The notes beneath the pieces are model-generated. The model worked only from the letters and a program-made list of their open reading frames with translations, made no database searches and was not told where the DNA came from. Position numbers and translations under genes: made by a program. Shown here piece by piece: positions 1 through 11,764 of a stretch of DNA of 64,000 bases. Numbering within the stretch: the first letter of the stretch is position 1; every line of letters starts with the position of its first letter. Source of the DNA: Glandiceps talaboti (lineage: Eukaryota > Hemichordata > Enteropneusta > Spengelidae); NCBI RefSeq assembly GCF_964340395.1, contig NC_135568.1, positions 14,459,276 through 14,523,275 of the forward strand, written 5' to 3'.

Positions 1-544
1 TCATGATAAACAATAAAACATCGAACAGGTTAATTGCTGTATTTGCTCCTCTCTTGCATCGAATTTGACTGATTGCATTTTTTAAAAATGTATGACATTT
101 ATATAGCGGTTAGTGCCCAAAGGGCCTAACGCCAGTTTTTGTGAAATTTTAACACTTAATACATATTTAACAATTTTTATTTTCTTGAAATGTAATCTTA
201 ACTTCAAAAGGTCAACCTATATTCTGAAAGATGACCCAGCAAATGTGAAATAATGTTGGCTTGGAATCTGAAGGGCCGAATGTATATTTTTTTGTCATTT
301 TCTAAAAATGACATATACGTAAAGCTCATAGATGTTGTCTGAGAGTTTGCTGTTTTTTAGATAACTAGCAGTTATTTTATACGTCTAAAATGTTAGTTAC
401 TGTTTCATTTAACGATGCGATCAATTATGTTGAGTCCTGTAAAGATTGTAACAGTGCTTTAGAAAGATTAATGTTTACCAAGAACTATGTTTTGAAACTC
501 CTTTCAAATGAGCTTTTACTTTTTAATGGTCAAATTCGTAAATG
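1..544. other. noncoding, nothing recognised
   Basis: AT-rich sequence with no coding pattern. The only open frame runs into the adjacent tetranucleotide repeat and is not credible. Confidence 0.6.
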
Positions 545-680
545 TAACATACATACATACATACATACATACATACATACATACATACATACATACATAA
601 CACATACATACATACATACATACATACATACATACATACATACATACATACATACATACATACATACATACATACATACA
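545..680. repeat. (CATA)n microsatellite
   Basis: About 135 bp of nearly uninterrupted CATA units, with one small slip near 600. Both strands look open because the unit lacks stop codons, giving artefactual HTYI/MYVC peptides. Confidence 0.97.
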
Positions 681-1631
681 CACATACATAAAGAGATATA
701 TGGCTATATAGATATAGTCCTTATTGATAAATGAGAGCAACAGATAACATAAACGTATTCTGGTTGTATTCACTTTATACATGGGTATCAATTAATGTAA
801 TGTAACATAATTGTATAGACGCACTTTAATACAGCTTGGAACAACTACAAGTGTTTTAAGTAGTGGGATGGACACTTTTTGTGTTAACTGATCAATAATA
901 ATAATAAATTGTTAGATAAATAACCATGTTAGTCTTTGCATACTGAATTTGTGAATAACTTCCCTTCTCTTCTCTTCGTTCTTGTGATGGCATCATAACT
1001 TGATACATCACGACATCAGGACAGAGTTACATTGATAAACTGTAGCGAGAAATTGTCGGTATGCAAATTCAATTCAGTCATGAGTAAGTTTACGGCAGAA
1101 TTCCAATCCACAGGCAGCAGACCTTTCACAGTAGTAAAGTTTGATTTTGATGTTAATAGAATTTAGCATTATCTATCAAAATAGTTCCAGTTGATTTCCA
1201 ATCAGTCAATATACAAAACAGTTCCGAATCGATTTCGGTCATTACTTTAATATACAGACCGCTCGTCTTCATCACTTTCTCCATACAAAACGATGTAACA
1301 CGCGGTGGTCGAATATGTGAGGCATATAATAAAAGTACACACTTTGTTTAGAAAATGACGAAAAATACTCACGAGCTGCAGAGAGTATTCCTTTAAAAAT
1401 GCAATGTCATATAATTTGGTACATACATAAACCATAGTGATGCGCACATGTCCTGTGAAGTTTGTTGATATAACATTTATTTTAACAAGTCATTTGCAAG
1501 CTTCAAATTGCGTATAATTTGGTACATATATCACTACTCCGCACATGTCCCATGAAGTTTGTTGACGTAGCTGTATAGATTCAATGCGCATTTTGAGTTA
1601 ATTATTTTCAGTAATTAAGCTATATCTTAAG
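681..1631. other. noncoding flank of LRR pseudogene
   Basis: No gene recognised. A stretch at about 1,440-1,630 resembles 16,320-16,470 inside the 4.2-kb element, so part of it is old dispersed repeat. Confidence 0.45.
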
Positions 1632-2185
1632 ATGCAAACTTTGCGTTCACTATATAATTTATACCTTCCGGATGGATTAACTGGTGTACAGATTATCCCG
1701 TACGAAATCATAGAGCCTGTCTTTATCTCGACTTTATCAGTTAGTTTAACAAAACTCGTGATACCAATGAGACTCTTTAAAGTTGATTCAGTGAAGTCAA
1801 TTTTCTCGCATATTGCACCACGTCTAACTGATTTAGACTTTCCTTGTACAGAAGAACCACCACAAAGCTTAGAAAACGCCGTTGTAGAAGTTATTATTGA
1901 CCACTGCCATGATGTTTTATCTTGGGTTTGTGTTGCTTCCACCACGAATCGTTCGAGAAACTACACAGATTGCACACAAACAGAGAAAGAGATGGCCAAC
2001 TTCGACATTTGCCATTATTTGTAGACTCAGAAATAACAGATAACGGTGTGTATACTCCCCACCTTGCAGATGTTGACCAGGTAAAATTCCTACACAATAG
2101 AATTATAGAAAGTTGTACAATGTTCGCGAAATTAACTATCAACAGCAAATATACTGATGATACGTTTTCACTCTCAGATGAATAG
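1632..2185 (+). pseudogene. LRR family pseudogene (paralogue of 6,274-8,220)
   Basis: The reading frame at 1,632-1,920 matches the middle of the intact LRR protein at 6,274-8,220. Both share the blocks FISTLS/FISHWP, SIFSHIAPRLTDLDFPC/TIFSHIGPRLTDIDFPC and DHCHDV/DYCHEL. At about 1,920 the match moves to another frame (GLCCFHHESFEKL against GLCCFHPTSLQTF) and continues to KLTINSKYTDDT before stopping. It lacks the N-terminal and C-terminal thirds. The frameshift and both truncations make it a pseudogene, although an exon of a diverged gene cannot be excluded. Confidence 0.8.
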
Positions 2186-4735
2186 GTGAATGTGTAAATG
2201 CGAGATTGCAAACTTTGGCTTTAACCATTATTTTATTTTAATCGAATGTCAAACATAGCTGTGTACTTTACTTTTATTATTGCAGGCAAAGTCTACTTAG
2301 AAGTCAAGCGTTTCCAAAGTATTACTCTAGCATGCGTTGCTTTTGTAACCATGGCAACCTATAGAAATTTCTCTTATAATGATAGTGTGAATTCAAACCA
2401 ATTCCAGTATACAGTCTATACTACAAAATTGTCCAATTTTATTCATTGTTCTGCATTTTATGTCGCCATCAACGGTAGTTTTTGGTGAACCTGGAAATAA
2501 CGTATTGTTGGGTTTGGTATTGTTGGTGCAAATGCTTTGCTGATCATCCTAACTTGCGGCAAATCTATACAAAGTGTGGTGTGCTGTGTTCTATCTAGTA
2601 CTCGATTCAGATCGGTTGGACAGCAACGTTGGTCAGTACTCAGTTTAGACGTTGTGAATTTAGTATGTAAATCGAAAGGTAAGCTGTGAGACTTTTGAAT
2701 GCAATGATTGAAGAGACCAACATGAAAGAAACGTTGGATTTTAAGATTTCTTTTCTGAAGCAGTACAGAGTGATATTCTACTGTGCAGTTTTCATATCAT
2801 AGAGGTTATTGACATATCTGTAATCGTCGACACTACACTGATCGTAGATCGAATTTTCAAAGTATTTTGGTGACATAAATCGAATGCATTTTACCACCAT
2901 TTGCACAATAACCTTAACGTATACGAATCGACTGAAACCAAATGCTAAAAGGATGGCGACTGAAAAAATAAATTAACCTTTATTCAACCTAGTCTGGTTA
3001 ATAGAGCCACGCCTGAACGTATATTGTCAAAATGAATGGATGTAAAGAATGCAGGTTGTATTGTTGTATTGAAAATGTTTGGTTTCTTTTCAGATTGTCA
3101 ACCAAAGGCCTTTTAACAGTGAAAGGTACCCATAGCAAAGTATCGTGATTCTGTGAGGTAGGTGTTGTATTCTACAAATATGAATTCAGATATCTGTGAA
3201 CATTGACACTGAGCGAATTTTCAAAGTACTTTAATCAATGCAAATATATATGCAGATATATGCAAAAATGGTCATTTTACCTCGATTTGCAACCAAAACC
3301 TGACTCTATGTATTCTGTGAAAACAAAAGCAGAAGAAATAAATGGCCAGGAAAATAGTTATGTTAAAGCTTTATTCTCTCAAGTTGGCTTCCAATGCAAC
3401 AGTGAATATTTATTTTCCGTCACGTTATGCGTTCCTTTCAATGGAGAAAGTGATGATGACGTAGCGGTCCGTATATTACGGTACTGACCGAAATCGACCA
3501 GGAACTCCTTTTCCATTTTGATCAACCTGGAACTAATCTGACATGAAGAAACAAAACAAACATGTCTGTACATCAAATCAACGTTGCTTTGTGAAGACGT
3601 GTTTAAATGAAAATTCTGCTGTAAAACTTACTCACGCTACTAAAATGGTGTCGGAATTACTATTTTGCAACAATGTCAGTTCATATAAACTTTGTTAAAT
3701 GTGCAAATTATGTCATTGCTGGGTCGTCGCATTCTGCCATAGGTCACTCTGCTTGCAACAAGTGATTTTTGGAAGAATGGCAAGATTTTCAAAATAACCG
3801 ATCCCATGACGAACACGTCACTTCACATGCAACATCACCCAATATATTTGTATGGTAGCACTGCTATTTTGTACACGTTACAAGTGTTATAGAGAACCCG
3901 GCGTTCTGAACTTATTCTGAAAACAATGATTGCGATCAAAACTATTGACATATGACTTTGTTTGGAACATTATGCAAATGAATTGACCACGCAACATAAA
4001 CATAGTACTCTGATGCCATTTTTAGCATGAAAGGTAAAATCTTGAAAAATCGCATTTCTGGTACAAAATTCAGTTTTATTCATATCTAAAGTACCCAACA
4101 TGAAATTCCTTGCATGACAATGTATTCCCAGGTGACGTATAATAAACAATATTCTAGCCTTGATATTGGATTATATGCCCACTGTGCAAGGATTCGATCA
4201 GCACTCCGCTAAGCGTTGTGTTGATCATATACTTATACTACGGGCATATAATCCAATATCAAGGCAATATTCTTAAATTCAAAGGAGGTAAGTAATGCAT
4301 GTTATTTTCTTATACTGGAAATTATTGACTTCATTTCAGTTTGTGATCAAAAGACCATCAAAGGTCAGGTGAAGTTCCCTTAGCAAAGTACCGCGACTCT
4401 GTTAGGCAAGTCCCCACTCCAACCATTATGAATTCACTTTGTAAACGATTACTAACCGCCTATATAAACGCTACCTTCGTCTATGTAAAAATTACTCCTC
4501 ATGGGTTACAAAATATTTGGTAGAAATCGGTCAACTTAGTAAGACTACAAGCCTTTTCAGAACGGTTTCTCCCGTTAAAACATACCACCAGGTGGCAAAG
4601 AATTACTGAAAAAGTGACTTATGTATTGCCAGCTATGTTATTTATAGATTTTGAATAGGTCAATAACTGAAAGCTACATTCTACAGTTGTAACGTATGTA
4701 ACAAAAATAAATAGGAAAAACAATACATGTTCCTT
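2155..4735. repeat. 3' flank of duplication unit 1
   Basis: Blocks at about 2,155-2,330, 2,656-3,420 and 4,405-4,735 match, in the same order and orientation, 9,692-9,860, 9,877-10,550 and 10,555-10,935. Shared landmarks include the ends of the LRR coding remnants and the CCACCAGGTGG motif near 4,590 and 10,787. The stretches between the blocks (2,331-2,655 and 3,421-4,404) are missing from unit 2. No coding potential was recognised. Confidence 0.75.
4149..4273. mobile_element. small foldback MITE with target duplication
   Basis: A perfect 24-bp inverted repeat (arms 4,157-4,180 and 4,242-4,265) encloses a 61-bp loop. The 8-bp direct repeat AATATTCT flanks it on both sides. An 8-bp target duplication is typical of hAT-type non-autonomous elements. 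Confidence 0.7.
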
Positions 4736-5041
4736 GTATTTAAATACACCCATTATTTACACGTGGCAGGACAAATACAAGAATGTAATGTTATTTTACA
4801 GATTAGAAAATAGTACATTTTATTATGTTAAACTACATTCTCTATATATTATATTATTTACAAATGCCCATCACATTTAAACATATGCCTAATTTTTTGC
4901 CTTTATTTAATAGAGTTACTTATCAAAGACATGCGTGTTGCCTAGTAACTAAATAAAATACCGGAACAGTATACGAGGTAAGTAACATTCATTTGCATTA
5001 AATTACCCAAACATAATTTGTAGAAACATTTATTACAACAA

Positions 5042-5330
5042 ATGTATACATGTATGTATGTATGTATGTATGTATGTATGTATGTATGTGTGTGTGTCTA
5101 TGTGTGTATGTACGTATGTATGTATGTATGTATGTATGTATGTATGTATGTATGTATGTATGTATGTATGTATGTGTGTGTATGTATGTATGTATGTGTG
5201 TATGTATGTGTGTGTATGTATGTATGTATGTATGTATGTATGTATGTATGTATGTATGTATGTGTGTGTGTCTATGTGTGTATGTATGTACGTATGTATG
5301 TATGTATGTATGTATGTATGTATGTATGTG

Positions 5331-5361
<31 letters not shown>

Positions 5362-5611
5362 GTGTGTGTATGTATGTATGTGTGTATGTATGTATGTATG
5401 TATGTATGTATGTGTGTGTATGTATGTATGTATGTATGTATGTGTGTGTATGTAATGTATGTATGTGTGTGTATGTATGTATGTATGTATGTATGTATGT
5501 ATGTGTGTGTGTCTATGTGTGTATGTACGTATGTATGTATGTATGTATGTATGTATGTATGTATGTATGTATGTATGTATGTATGTATATGTGTGTGTGT
5601 ATGTATGTATG

Positions 5612-5642
<31 letters not shown>

Positions 5643-5845
5643 GTGTGTGTATGTATGTATGTATGTATGTATGTATGTGTGTATGTATGTATGTATGTAT
5701 GTATGTGTGTGTATGTATGTATGTATGTATGTATGTATGTATGTATGTATGTATGTGTGTGTGTCTATGTGTGTATGTATGTATGTATGTATGTATGTAT
5801 GTATGTATGTATGTATGTATGTATGTACATGTATGTGTGTGTATG

Positions 5846-5876
<31 letters not shown>

Positions 5877-6122
5877 GTGTGTGTATGTATGTATGTGTGT
5901 GTATGTATGTATGTATGTATGTATGTATGTATGTGTGTGTGTGTATGTATGTATGTGTGTGTGTGTGTTTATGTAATGTATGTATGTATGTATGTGTGTG
6001 TATGTATGTATGTATGTATGTATGTATGTGTGTGTGTATGTATGTATGTATGTATGTATGTGTGTGTGTATGTATGTATGTATGTATGTATGTATGTATG
6101 TATGTATGTATGTATGTATGCA
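5042..6122. repeat. 1.1-kb (TATG)n satellite array
   Basis: TATG tetranucleotides broken at intervals by TGTGTG runs and by recurrent TGTCTATGTGTG and TAAGTGTG variants. These give a rough higher-order periodicity of a few hundred bp. All long ORFs on both strands here (Cys-Met-Tyr-Val or His-Thr-Tyr-Ile strings) are artefacts. It ends about 150 bp before the LRR coding exon at 6,274. Confidence 0.97.
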
Positions 6123-6273
6123 TGTAAGTATGGTGCTCATTTAAGATGAAACAGCAGTATTTATCGATGGTGATGCTATCGCGAAAATAGTGTATAAACC
6201 CTACTCAGTATTATATGGTTATAAACTATTAACAAAGAGATCATATTTATCATTTCACTGCTGTTACAGGAAG

Positions 6274-8220
6274 ATGATACCGTTTTTGCATGATTTGTGT
6301 TATCACACTATTTTGAATAATCTTAAATTTTTGGGACCTGCTATCAGAGACACCTTACCAACCAGACTGAAAGAGGTATTGCTGGCACGTTTGGCAGAAA
6401 AACAAGTTTCAGTTGAGCTACCAAGATGGGAAATTAAAATGTTTGTACATGAAGGAGTGACTTTATCATACTGGAAAAATTCAGATGGATGCCTTGAATC
6501 GTTTATTAAAGAGTTTATATTTGTACCCGAGATCAAAAATGTGATTTTAAACAACTGTCACACATATGATATTTACAAACCAGGTGGTCTTCTTGATAAC
6601 CTTGCATCAAAGTCGTGCAAATTGAGAAGTCTTGAAATACAACATGTCACAATAAATTCACGTTCATATCAATTTCCAGAATGTATGAAATATAGTCGTG
6701 CTATTTCGAAATGTCTTGCAGGGCAGGATGAGTTAGAGACATTTGTTATCTCTAATTCACCCAGTAATGACTTTGAATTTCTGTCAGAGATTGAATGTGT
6801 TAATCTCCGACACTTTAGACTTGAGGTAAATTACGGGTACTCACTCACTGAAGATTTTATTGAGAAAGTAGACACATTGACAAGTAAAAACGGACGTCTT
6901 CAGAGCATTCTGCTTTGCGTTAGATCGGGAATAAGAAACGATGACTACGATACGGATCGCCAATCAGTGATTTGGAATAAATCTGTCCAGCGTATTGCAT
7001 TGAATCTCGGGAGAAATTTGGAAAAATTAGAAATTGATGGGGCCCCCTCTTTAACCTCAGAAACAATGCAAGTAATAGCTAGCCAGTGCCCCAATCTCAA
7101 AGAGTTTGTATTTACTTCTCTATTTCCCACCAGTATGTCGTATGTTGCTGAATCTTTCGAAGGTATTGGATTCAATGCTGATGCACTGGTCTCGTTACAG
7201 GAGAACTGTAAACAAATTGAAAGTATATATATCAAACCACCGTATTTCACCACTCAGCCAATTCCCCCCATCGGAGTGGCACGGAATGTAAATATTCCCA
7301 GCAATGTGTATAGTCTCTCACTTATTCCTATGGGGATACTCAGGCCGGTCTTTATCTCTCATTGGCCGAATCATTTAAGAAAACTCGCAATGCCTATGGT
7401 CTTTATCGAGGAGAAATCAGTACAGACAATATTCTCGCACATTGGACCTCGCCTGACTGATATCGACTTTCCCTGCCTATGCGCTCAGAGAGTCTTGTTG
7501 AAACACATCCCAAAAGAAAGCCTTGAACAAAAAATTATTCAAGCGATTTCTGATTACTGTCATGAGCTGGAGTCCATTGGGTTGTGTTGCTTCCATCCTA
7601 CATCATTGCAAACATTTGAAAGTGTATTCAATAACAATGAAAGGGCCTGCAAATTGCGTTCTTTGAGAATGTTTGCAAACTTTGATGAAATAGATAAACT
7701 CCTCGACGTTTTCAGCTGTGATTTTGATGATTCTTGCCATGAGCCACATCTTAGTATTGGCATGGTGAAATCTGTACAGAATAGGATTATAAAATCATGT
7801 AAATTTCTGACAAAGTTAACCATCAACAGCACATATACAGATGATACATTGCTTACCAACATTGCCGATAGTTGCCAATATTTAACACACCTGTATATTC
7901 AATCAGGATATGACATGTTGGACGATTTTTACGATCTTGACTATATTGTCAAACGTGATATTACCGACGTTGGCATATGCAAATTAGCTAGTAAATGCAA
8001 CCTTCGTGCTTTGTATTTACGGGGATCACCTCAGTGTCGAGTCACAGCTATATCGATTTTAACATTGGCACATTTCTGTCCATACTTACAGTTTTTCGAC
8101 TATGCTCCCGAAATGTGTCAAAGTGAAAGTGAATACAAAATCCGCGAACGCGTAAGAAAGTTATTTGTGCGAGGAATAGATATAAATTGTCAAAAATATA
8201 CTACCGATGTACAGCCATGA
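6274..8220 (+). CDS. RNI-type leucine-rich repeat protein with N-terminal BC/SOCS-box-like motif
   Basis: A 648-residue single-exon frame. I place the start at the ATG at 6,274, four bases after a strong acceptor (pyrimidine tract then TTACAG at 6,264-6,269); the open frame extends to 6,190 without a better start. Residues 1-45 show LC...I...L.......LP..LK..LL, the spacing of a SOCS/VHL-type elongin-binding box. The rest is irregular LRR of the AMN1/FBXL kind, for example LEKLEIDGAPSLTSETMQ, CPNLKEF, LRSLRMF, LTKLTINS and LTHLYIQS. By family knowledge such proteins are often substrate receptors of cullin-RING ubiquitin ligases; that role is inference here. Decayed relatives lie on both sides, so it is the surviving member of a local array. 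Confidence 0.75.
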   Translation: MIPFLHDLCYHTILNNLKFLGPAIRDTLPTRLKEVLLARLAEKQVSVELPRWEIKMFVHEGVTLSYWKNSDGCLESFIKEFIFVPEIKNVILNNCHTYDIYKPGGLLDNLASKSCKLRSLEIQHVTINSRSYQFPECMKYSRAISKCLAGQDELETFVISNSPSNDFEFLSEIECVNLRHFRLEVNYGYSLTEDFIEKVDTLTSKNGRLQSILLCVRSGIRNDDYDTDRQSVIWNKSVQRIALNLGRNLEKLEIDGAPSLTSETMQVIASQCPNLKEFVFTSLFPTSMSYVAESFEGIGFNADALVSLQENCKQIESIYIKPPYFTTQPIPPIGVARNVNIPSNVYSLSLIPMGILRPVFISHWPNHLRKLAMPMVFIEEKSVQTIFSHIGPRLTDIDFPCLCAQRVLLKHIPKESLEQKIIQAISDYCHELESIGLCCFHPTSLQTFESVFNNNERACKLRSLRMFANFDEIDKLLDVFSCDFDDSCHEPHLSIGMVKSVQNRIIKSCKFLTKLTINSTYTDDTLLTNIADSCQYLTHLYIQSGYDMLDDFYDLDYIVKRDITDVGICKLASKCNLRALYLRGSPQCRVTAISILTLAHFCPYLQFFDYAPEMCQSESEYKIRERVRKLFVRGIDINCQKYTTDVQP

Positions 8221-8224
8221 GCTA

Positions 8225-8830
8225 AAACTCGATAAATACCTGTTATTCAAACCATTCTTGATCATTGTCATAACCTGAAATGATTGGGAATGTGCTACTT
8301 TGACAGGATATGGTGAAATAGCTTATACCTCTTTCTACGATTGTATTTGCTATGACCCCCCCCCCAAACCACCACCACCACCACCACCACCCTTGAATGG
8401 AAAGATACTAACGACGAGTCAAATCTCGCAGATGTTGGCAGGATGAGTAGAATTATAGAATCATCCTGCAAATTTTCGATAAATTATATCTGTCAAATGC
8501 TAATACAAGGATGAGAGTATTTTCCCAACTTTTCAGATAATTACCAACACTTAGACACATCCTTCTTTAAGTTTAATCAAACATTCTCAACCCTTTTCAG
8601 TCAGCATTTCTAGAATTATTTAGTGATGTGGGGATACGTGCTAATAAAATCTACTAAATGCAACCTTCGTGTTATGTAATTACCAGGCGTGACCTAACAG
8701 AAATGGTAAATTGTACATCTAAATTGATGTTGTCCTTGTTACACATCTGTCCATACGTATGTGACAGATTCACGATTAACAATTATATAAAGTGAGTGCG
8801 TGCGTGAACTGGAAATCGATGAAGGGGTAA
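8225..8830 (+). pseudogene. decayed LRR copy directly downstream
   Basis: DNA here resembles the 3' half of the intact gene just upstream, in broken frames. Around 8,255-8,310 matches the DYCHELESIGLCC region. Around 8,425-8,560 matches VQNRIIKSCKFLTKLTIN through ADSCQYLTHL. Around 8,630-8,765 matches VGICKLASKCNLRALYL and HFCPYL. Around 8,790-8,850 matches the C-terminus. Several stops and frameshifts are present. It is probably a tandem partial duplicate. Confidence 0.65.
8349..8392. repeat. poly-C and (CCA)n simple repeat
   Basis: A run of C followed by ACC/CCA trinucleotides, lying inside the decayed LRR copy. Confidence 0.85.
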
Positions 8831-8850
8831 AACGTTATGTATACGATGAA

Positions 8851-9690
8851 CAACCTGAACTTCACACGTCCGTCATTGTCCAGAATAGTCAGACCGTGCA
8901 ACAGTTATGTATACACTTACTATAAACTAATACGGTATAGTTTCCTACTAGTACTACGATTTCTAACAAAACAGAACATAACGTCAAAATCACAGTAGCG
9001 CATCATCGCATTTAACAACAAAAGATCATTGTTCTTGAAAGTTGTAATATCTTAAATTTAAAAATAAAGTAGCGAAGGATTTTGTCTATCATGTTGTATT
9101 CATGCTTCGACTTTGATTCAATGGTAATACCAAGAAGGCTTCTATCGAGATGCATTATCCGAACAATATTATACATTGTGAAGTGTTTGCTATTTTTCTG
9201 TATTTTATTTTAAATTTTTGTTTGTTTGTTGTATTGTTGCAAGTATAATCTATTTTGTAGAACTTTGTAAAATACGTATAAGTACTTATGTAATGTAACA
9301 AAATGAATTTACAGTGTTTTTTCACCCTAAATAGTGTCAATTTTTAAGCACAAAATCATTTCGTGTAATTCTGTGTTAAATTGTTGTATTATATGTGATA
9401 TTTAATTATTATAACTACGCTTTTGACATATTGTTGTGACTCGTTAGTTGTTATTAATTTTTGAGCAATGAAGTTGTCTAGACATATCATGTTATGTGAT
9501 TTACTTGCTTTACATTGACTAAATCATTCAATGCCTACTGAAAAAAGCAGACGACAATTTCGTAGGTTTTTTAGGAAATATGCAAATCAAGGTGACGGGT
9601 AAAATATTTTGTTTTACGAAGTCAATTCTTGATGGAAAGATGGAGAAACGTAAAAAAATAAAGGAAAGATTTTTCAAATTAGTTGTATAC
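8851..9690. other. noncoding, nothing recognised
   Basis: AT-rich sequence with only short open frames and no recognised repeat. Confidence 0.5.
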
Positions 9691-9691
9691 T

Positions 9692-10935
9692 GCGTAATGA
9701 CGTTTTTACTCTCAGATGACTAGGTGAAACACGTGTAAATGCGAGATTGCAAACTTTGGCTTTAACCATTATTTTATTTTAATCGAATGTCAAACATAGC
9801 TGTGTACTTTACTTTTATAAAGATGCAGGCAAAGTGTTCTTAGAAGTCAAGCGTTCTCACTCACTCAAACGTTCGGAATTTAGTATGTGACCAATATGGT
9901 GTAACGTTGGATTTTAAGATTTCTTTTCTGAAGCAGTACAGTGTGATATTCTACTGTGTAGTTTTCATATCATAGAGGTTATTGACATATCTGTAATCGT
10001 CGACACTACACTGATCGTAGATCGAATTTTCAAAGTATTTTGATGACATAAATTGAATGCATTTTACCACCATTTGCACAGTAACCTTAACGTCTACGAA
10101 TCCACTGAAACCAAACGTTAAAAGGATGGCGACTGAAAAAATAAATTAACCTTTATTCAACCAAGTCTGGTTGACAGAGCCACGCCTGAACTTATATTGT
10201 CAAAATGAATGGATGTAAAGAATGCAGGTTGTATTGTTGTACTGAAAATGTTTGGGGGGTTTTCAATTTATCAACAAAAGGCCGTTTGACAGTGAAAGGT
10301 ACCCATAGTAAGGTATTGTGATTCTGTGAGCTAGGCGTCGACCCTACAAATGAATTCAGATATCTGTGATCATTGACACTGAGCGGAGATATGTCAAGCA
10401 AGGTCATTTTCCTCGATTTGCAAATAAAACCTGAATGTGTATGAATTCTGTTTAAAAAGAAAGCAGACGGAATGTATGACGAGATTTTGTTCATGTTAAA
10501 GCCTTATTCTACCAAGTCTGGTTTACAGTGCAACGACTGAATATATATTCTCAGGGAATTGTTTGTAAATGTCCACTCCAACCATTATGAATGCACTCTG
10601 AGCTGTGTAAACGATCACTAACCACCTATATAAACGCTACGTTCGTCTATGTAACAACTACCGCGCATGGGTTTCAAATGTATTTGGTACAGGTAAGGAG
10701 TCAACTTAGTAAGACTACGAGGCCACTCTTTATAAAGTCTGCCATGGTCTACGAGCCTTTTCAGAAAGGTTGCACCCGTTAAAACATACCACCAGGTGGC
10801 AATAAATTACCGAATGAGTGACTTATGTATTCTCGGCTGTGTTATTTATAGAGACTTGAGTTAATAATTGAAAGCTACATTCTACAGTTGTAACGTATAT
10901 AACAAAAAGTAAATAGGAAAAACAATATATCAATG
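9692..10935. repeat. 3' flank of duplication unit 2
   Basis: Matches 2,155-4,735 in order and orientation, with about 1.3 kb of unit-1 sequence missing. At about 10,697-10,750 a phrase containing GACTACGAGG/GTCTACGAGCC is locally duplicated. It leads directly into a second (TATG)n array, as unit 1 leads (after 300 bp) into the 5,042-6,122 array. Confidence 0.75.
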
Positions 10936-10959
10936 TATGTAAGCATGTATGTATGTATG

Positions 10960-10993
<34 letters not shown>

Positions 10994-11161
10994 TGTATCA
11001 TGCATGCATGCATATGTATGTATGCATGTATGTATGTATGTATGTATGTATGGATGGATGGATGGATGTATGTATGTATGTATGTATGTATGTATGTATG
11101 TATGTATGTATGTATGGATGGATGGATGGATGTGTGTCTGTGTGTATGTATGGATGGATGG

Positions 11162-11202
<41 letters not shown>
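10933..11202. repeat. composite (TATG)n/(GGAT)n/(TG)n microsatellite
   Basis: TATG units with interspersed GGATGGATGGAT blocks, ending in a pure TG run. ORFs here are artefacts; one runs by chance into the LINE remnant. Confidence 0.97.
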
Positions 11203-11203
<1 letters not shown>

Positions 11204-11655
11204 AATTTTATACAGACTCAGTCACATTTTGCCGCAAAGTGTTTTATTACTCTAAGTACAATACATTCATACTTCCTCATATTACCTACCGCCTTGAGAT
11301 TTGGGGTAATACTTACTCGTCACACTTGAACCGTAGTTTAACTGCACAAAACAAATTGTTGTACGATATTGTTTAAATCTTCCATGGACCATTCAGCTTC
11401 TTTGTTTATAAATACATGGTAGGCTCTTTGTATCCACATTCTTTGTATGGTTATCACAGAGTTACTGGTCACGACTTAGATACTCCATTCTGCTTATATC
11501 AAAATATATATCCATGTCGTGCCAGATCAAACCCAGGTCAATTTATATTTCTTTTTCGGGCCCAAAAATTTGAAAAACATCCCTGTCAACATATAAAATG
11601 TATACCGTTTCAAACAAATCTTCAACAATATCTACTGGAGCAGTATAACTGATCA
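11204..11655 (+). pseudogene. 3' end of a dead non-LTR retrotransposon (LINE) reverse transcriptase
   Basis: The frame up to the stop at 11,374 contains LPHITYRLEIWGNTYSSHLN, followed by LTAQNK. This matches the conserved thumb region of LINE reverse transcriptases (PHLTY...WGNTY...HLN.L...Q). A second frame at about 11,515-11,652 carries the usual tail: RSNPGQFIFLFR, then IKCIPFQTNLQQYLL. The frame break, stops and missing catalytic domain show that it is inactive. Confidence 0.8.
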
Positions 11656-11764
11656 ACTGTATATTTGTAATTTTAACCATGTATACATGATATTGATTAT
11701 ATTGCTGGGAATTTATGCATATCAATACGTGAGGAGACATGTCCCGACCAGCTGCAAGCATGGA

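Noticed and set aside
390-791. Two overlapping ORFs on opposite strands
   Set aside because: Most of each is the (CATA)n microsatellite.
5042-6149. Eight long ORFs of Met-Tyr-Val-Cys or His-Thr-Tyr-Ile strings (up to 380 codons)
   Set aside because: They are translations of the TATG tetranucleotide array, open on both strands because the unit lacks stops. There is no gene signal.
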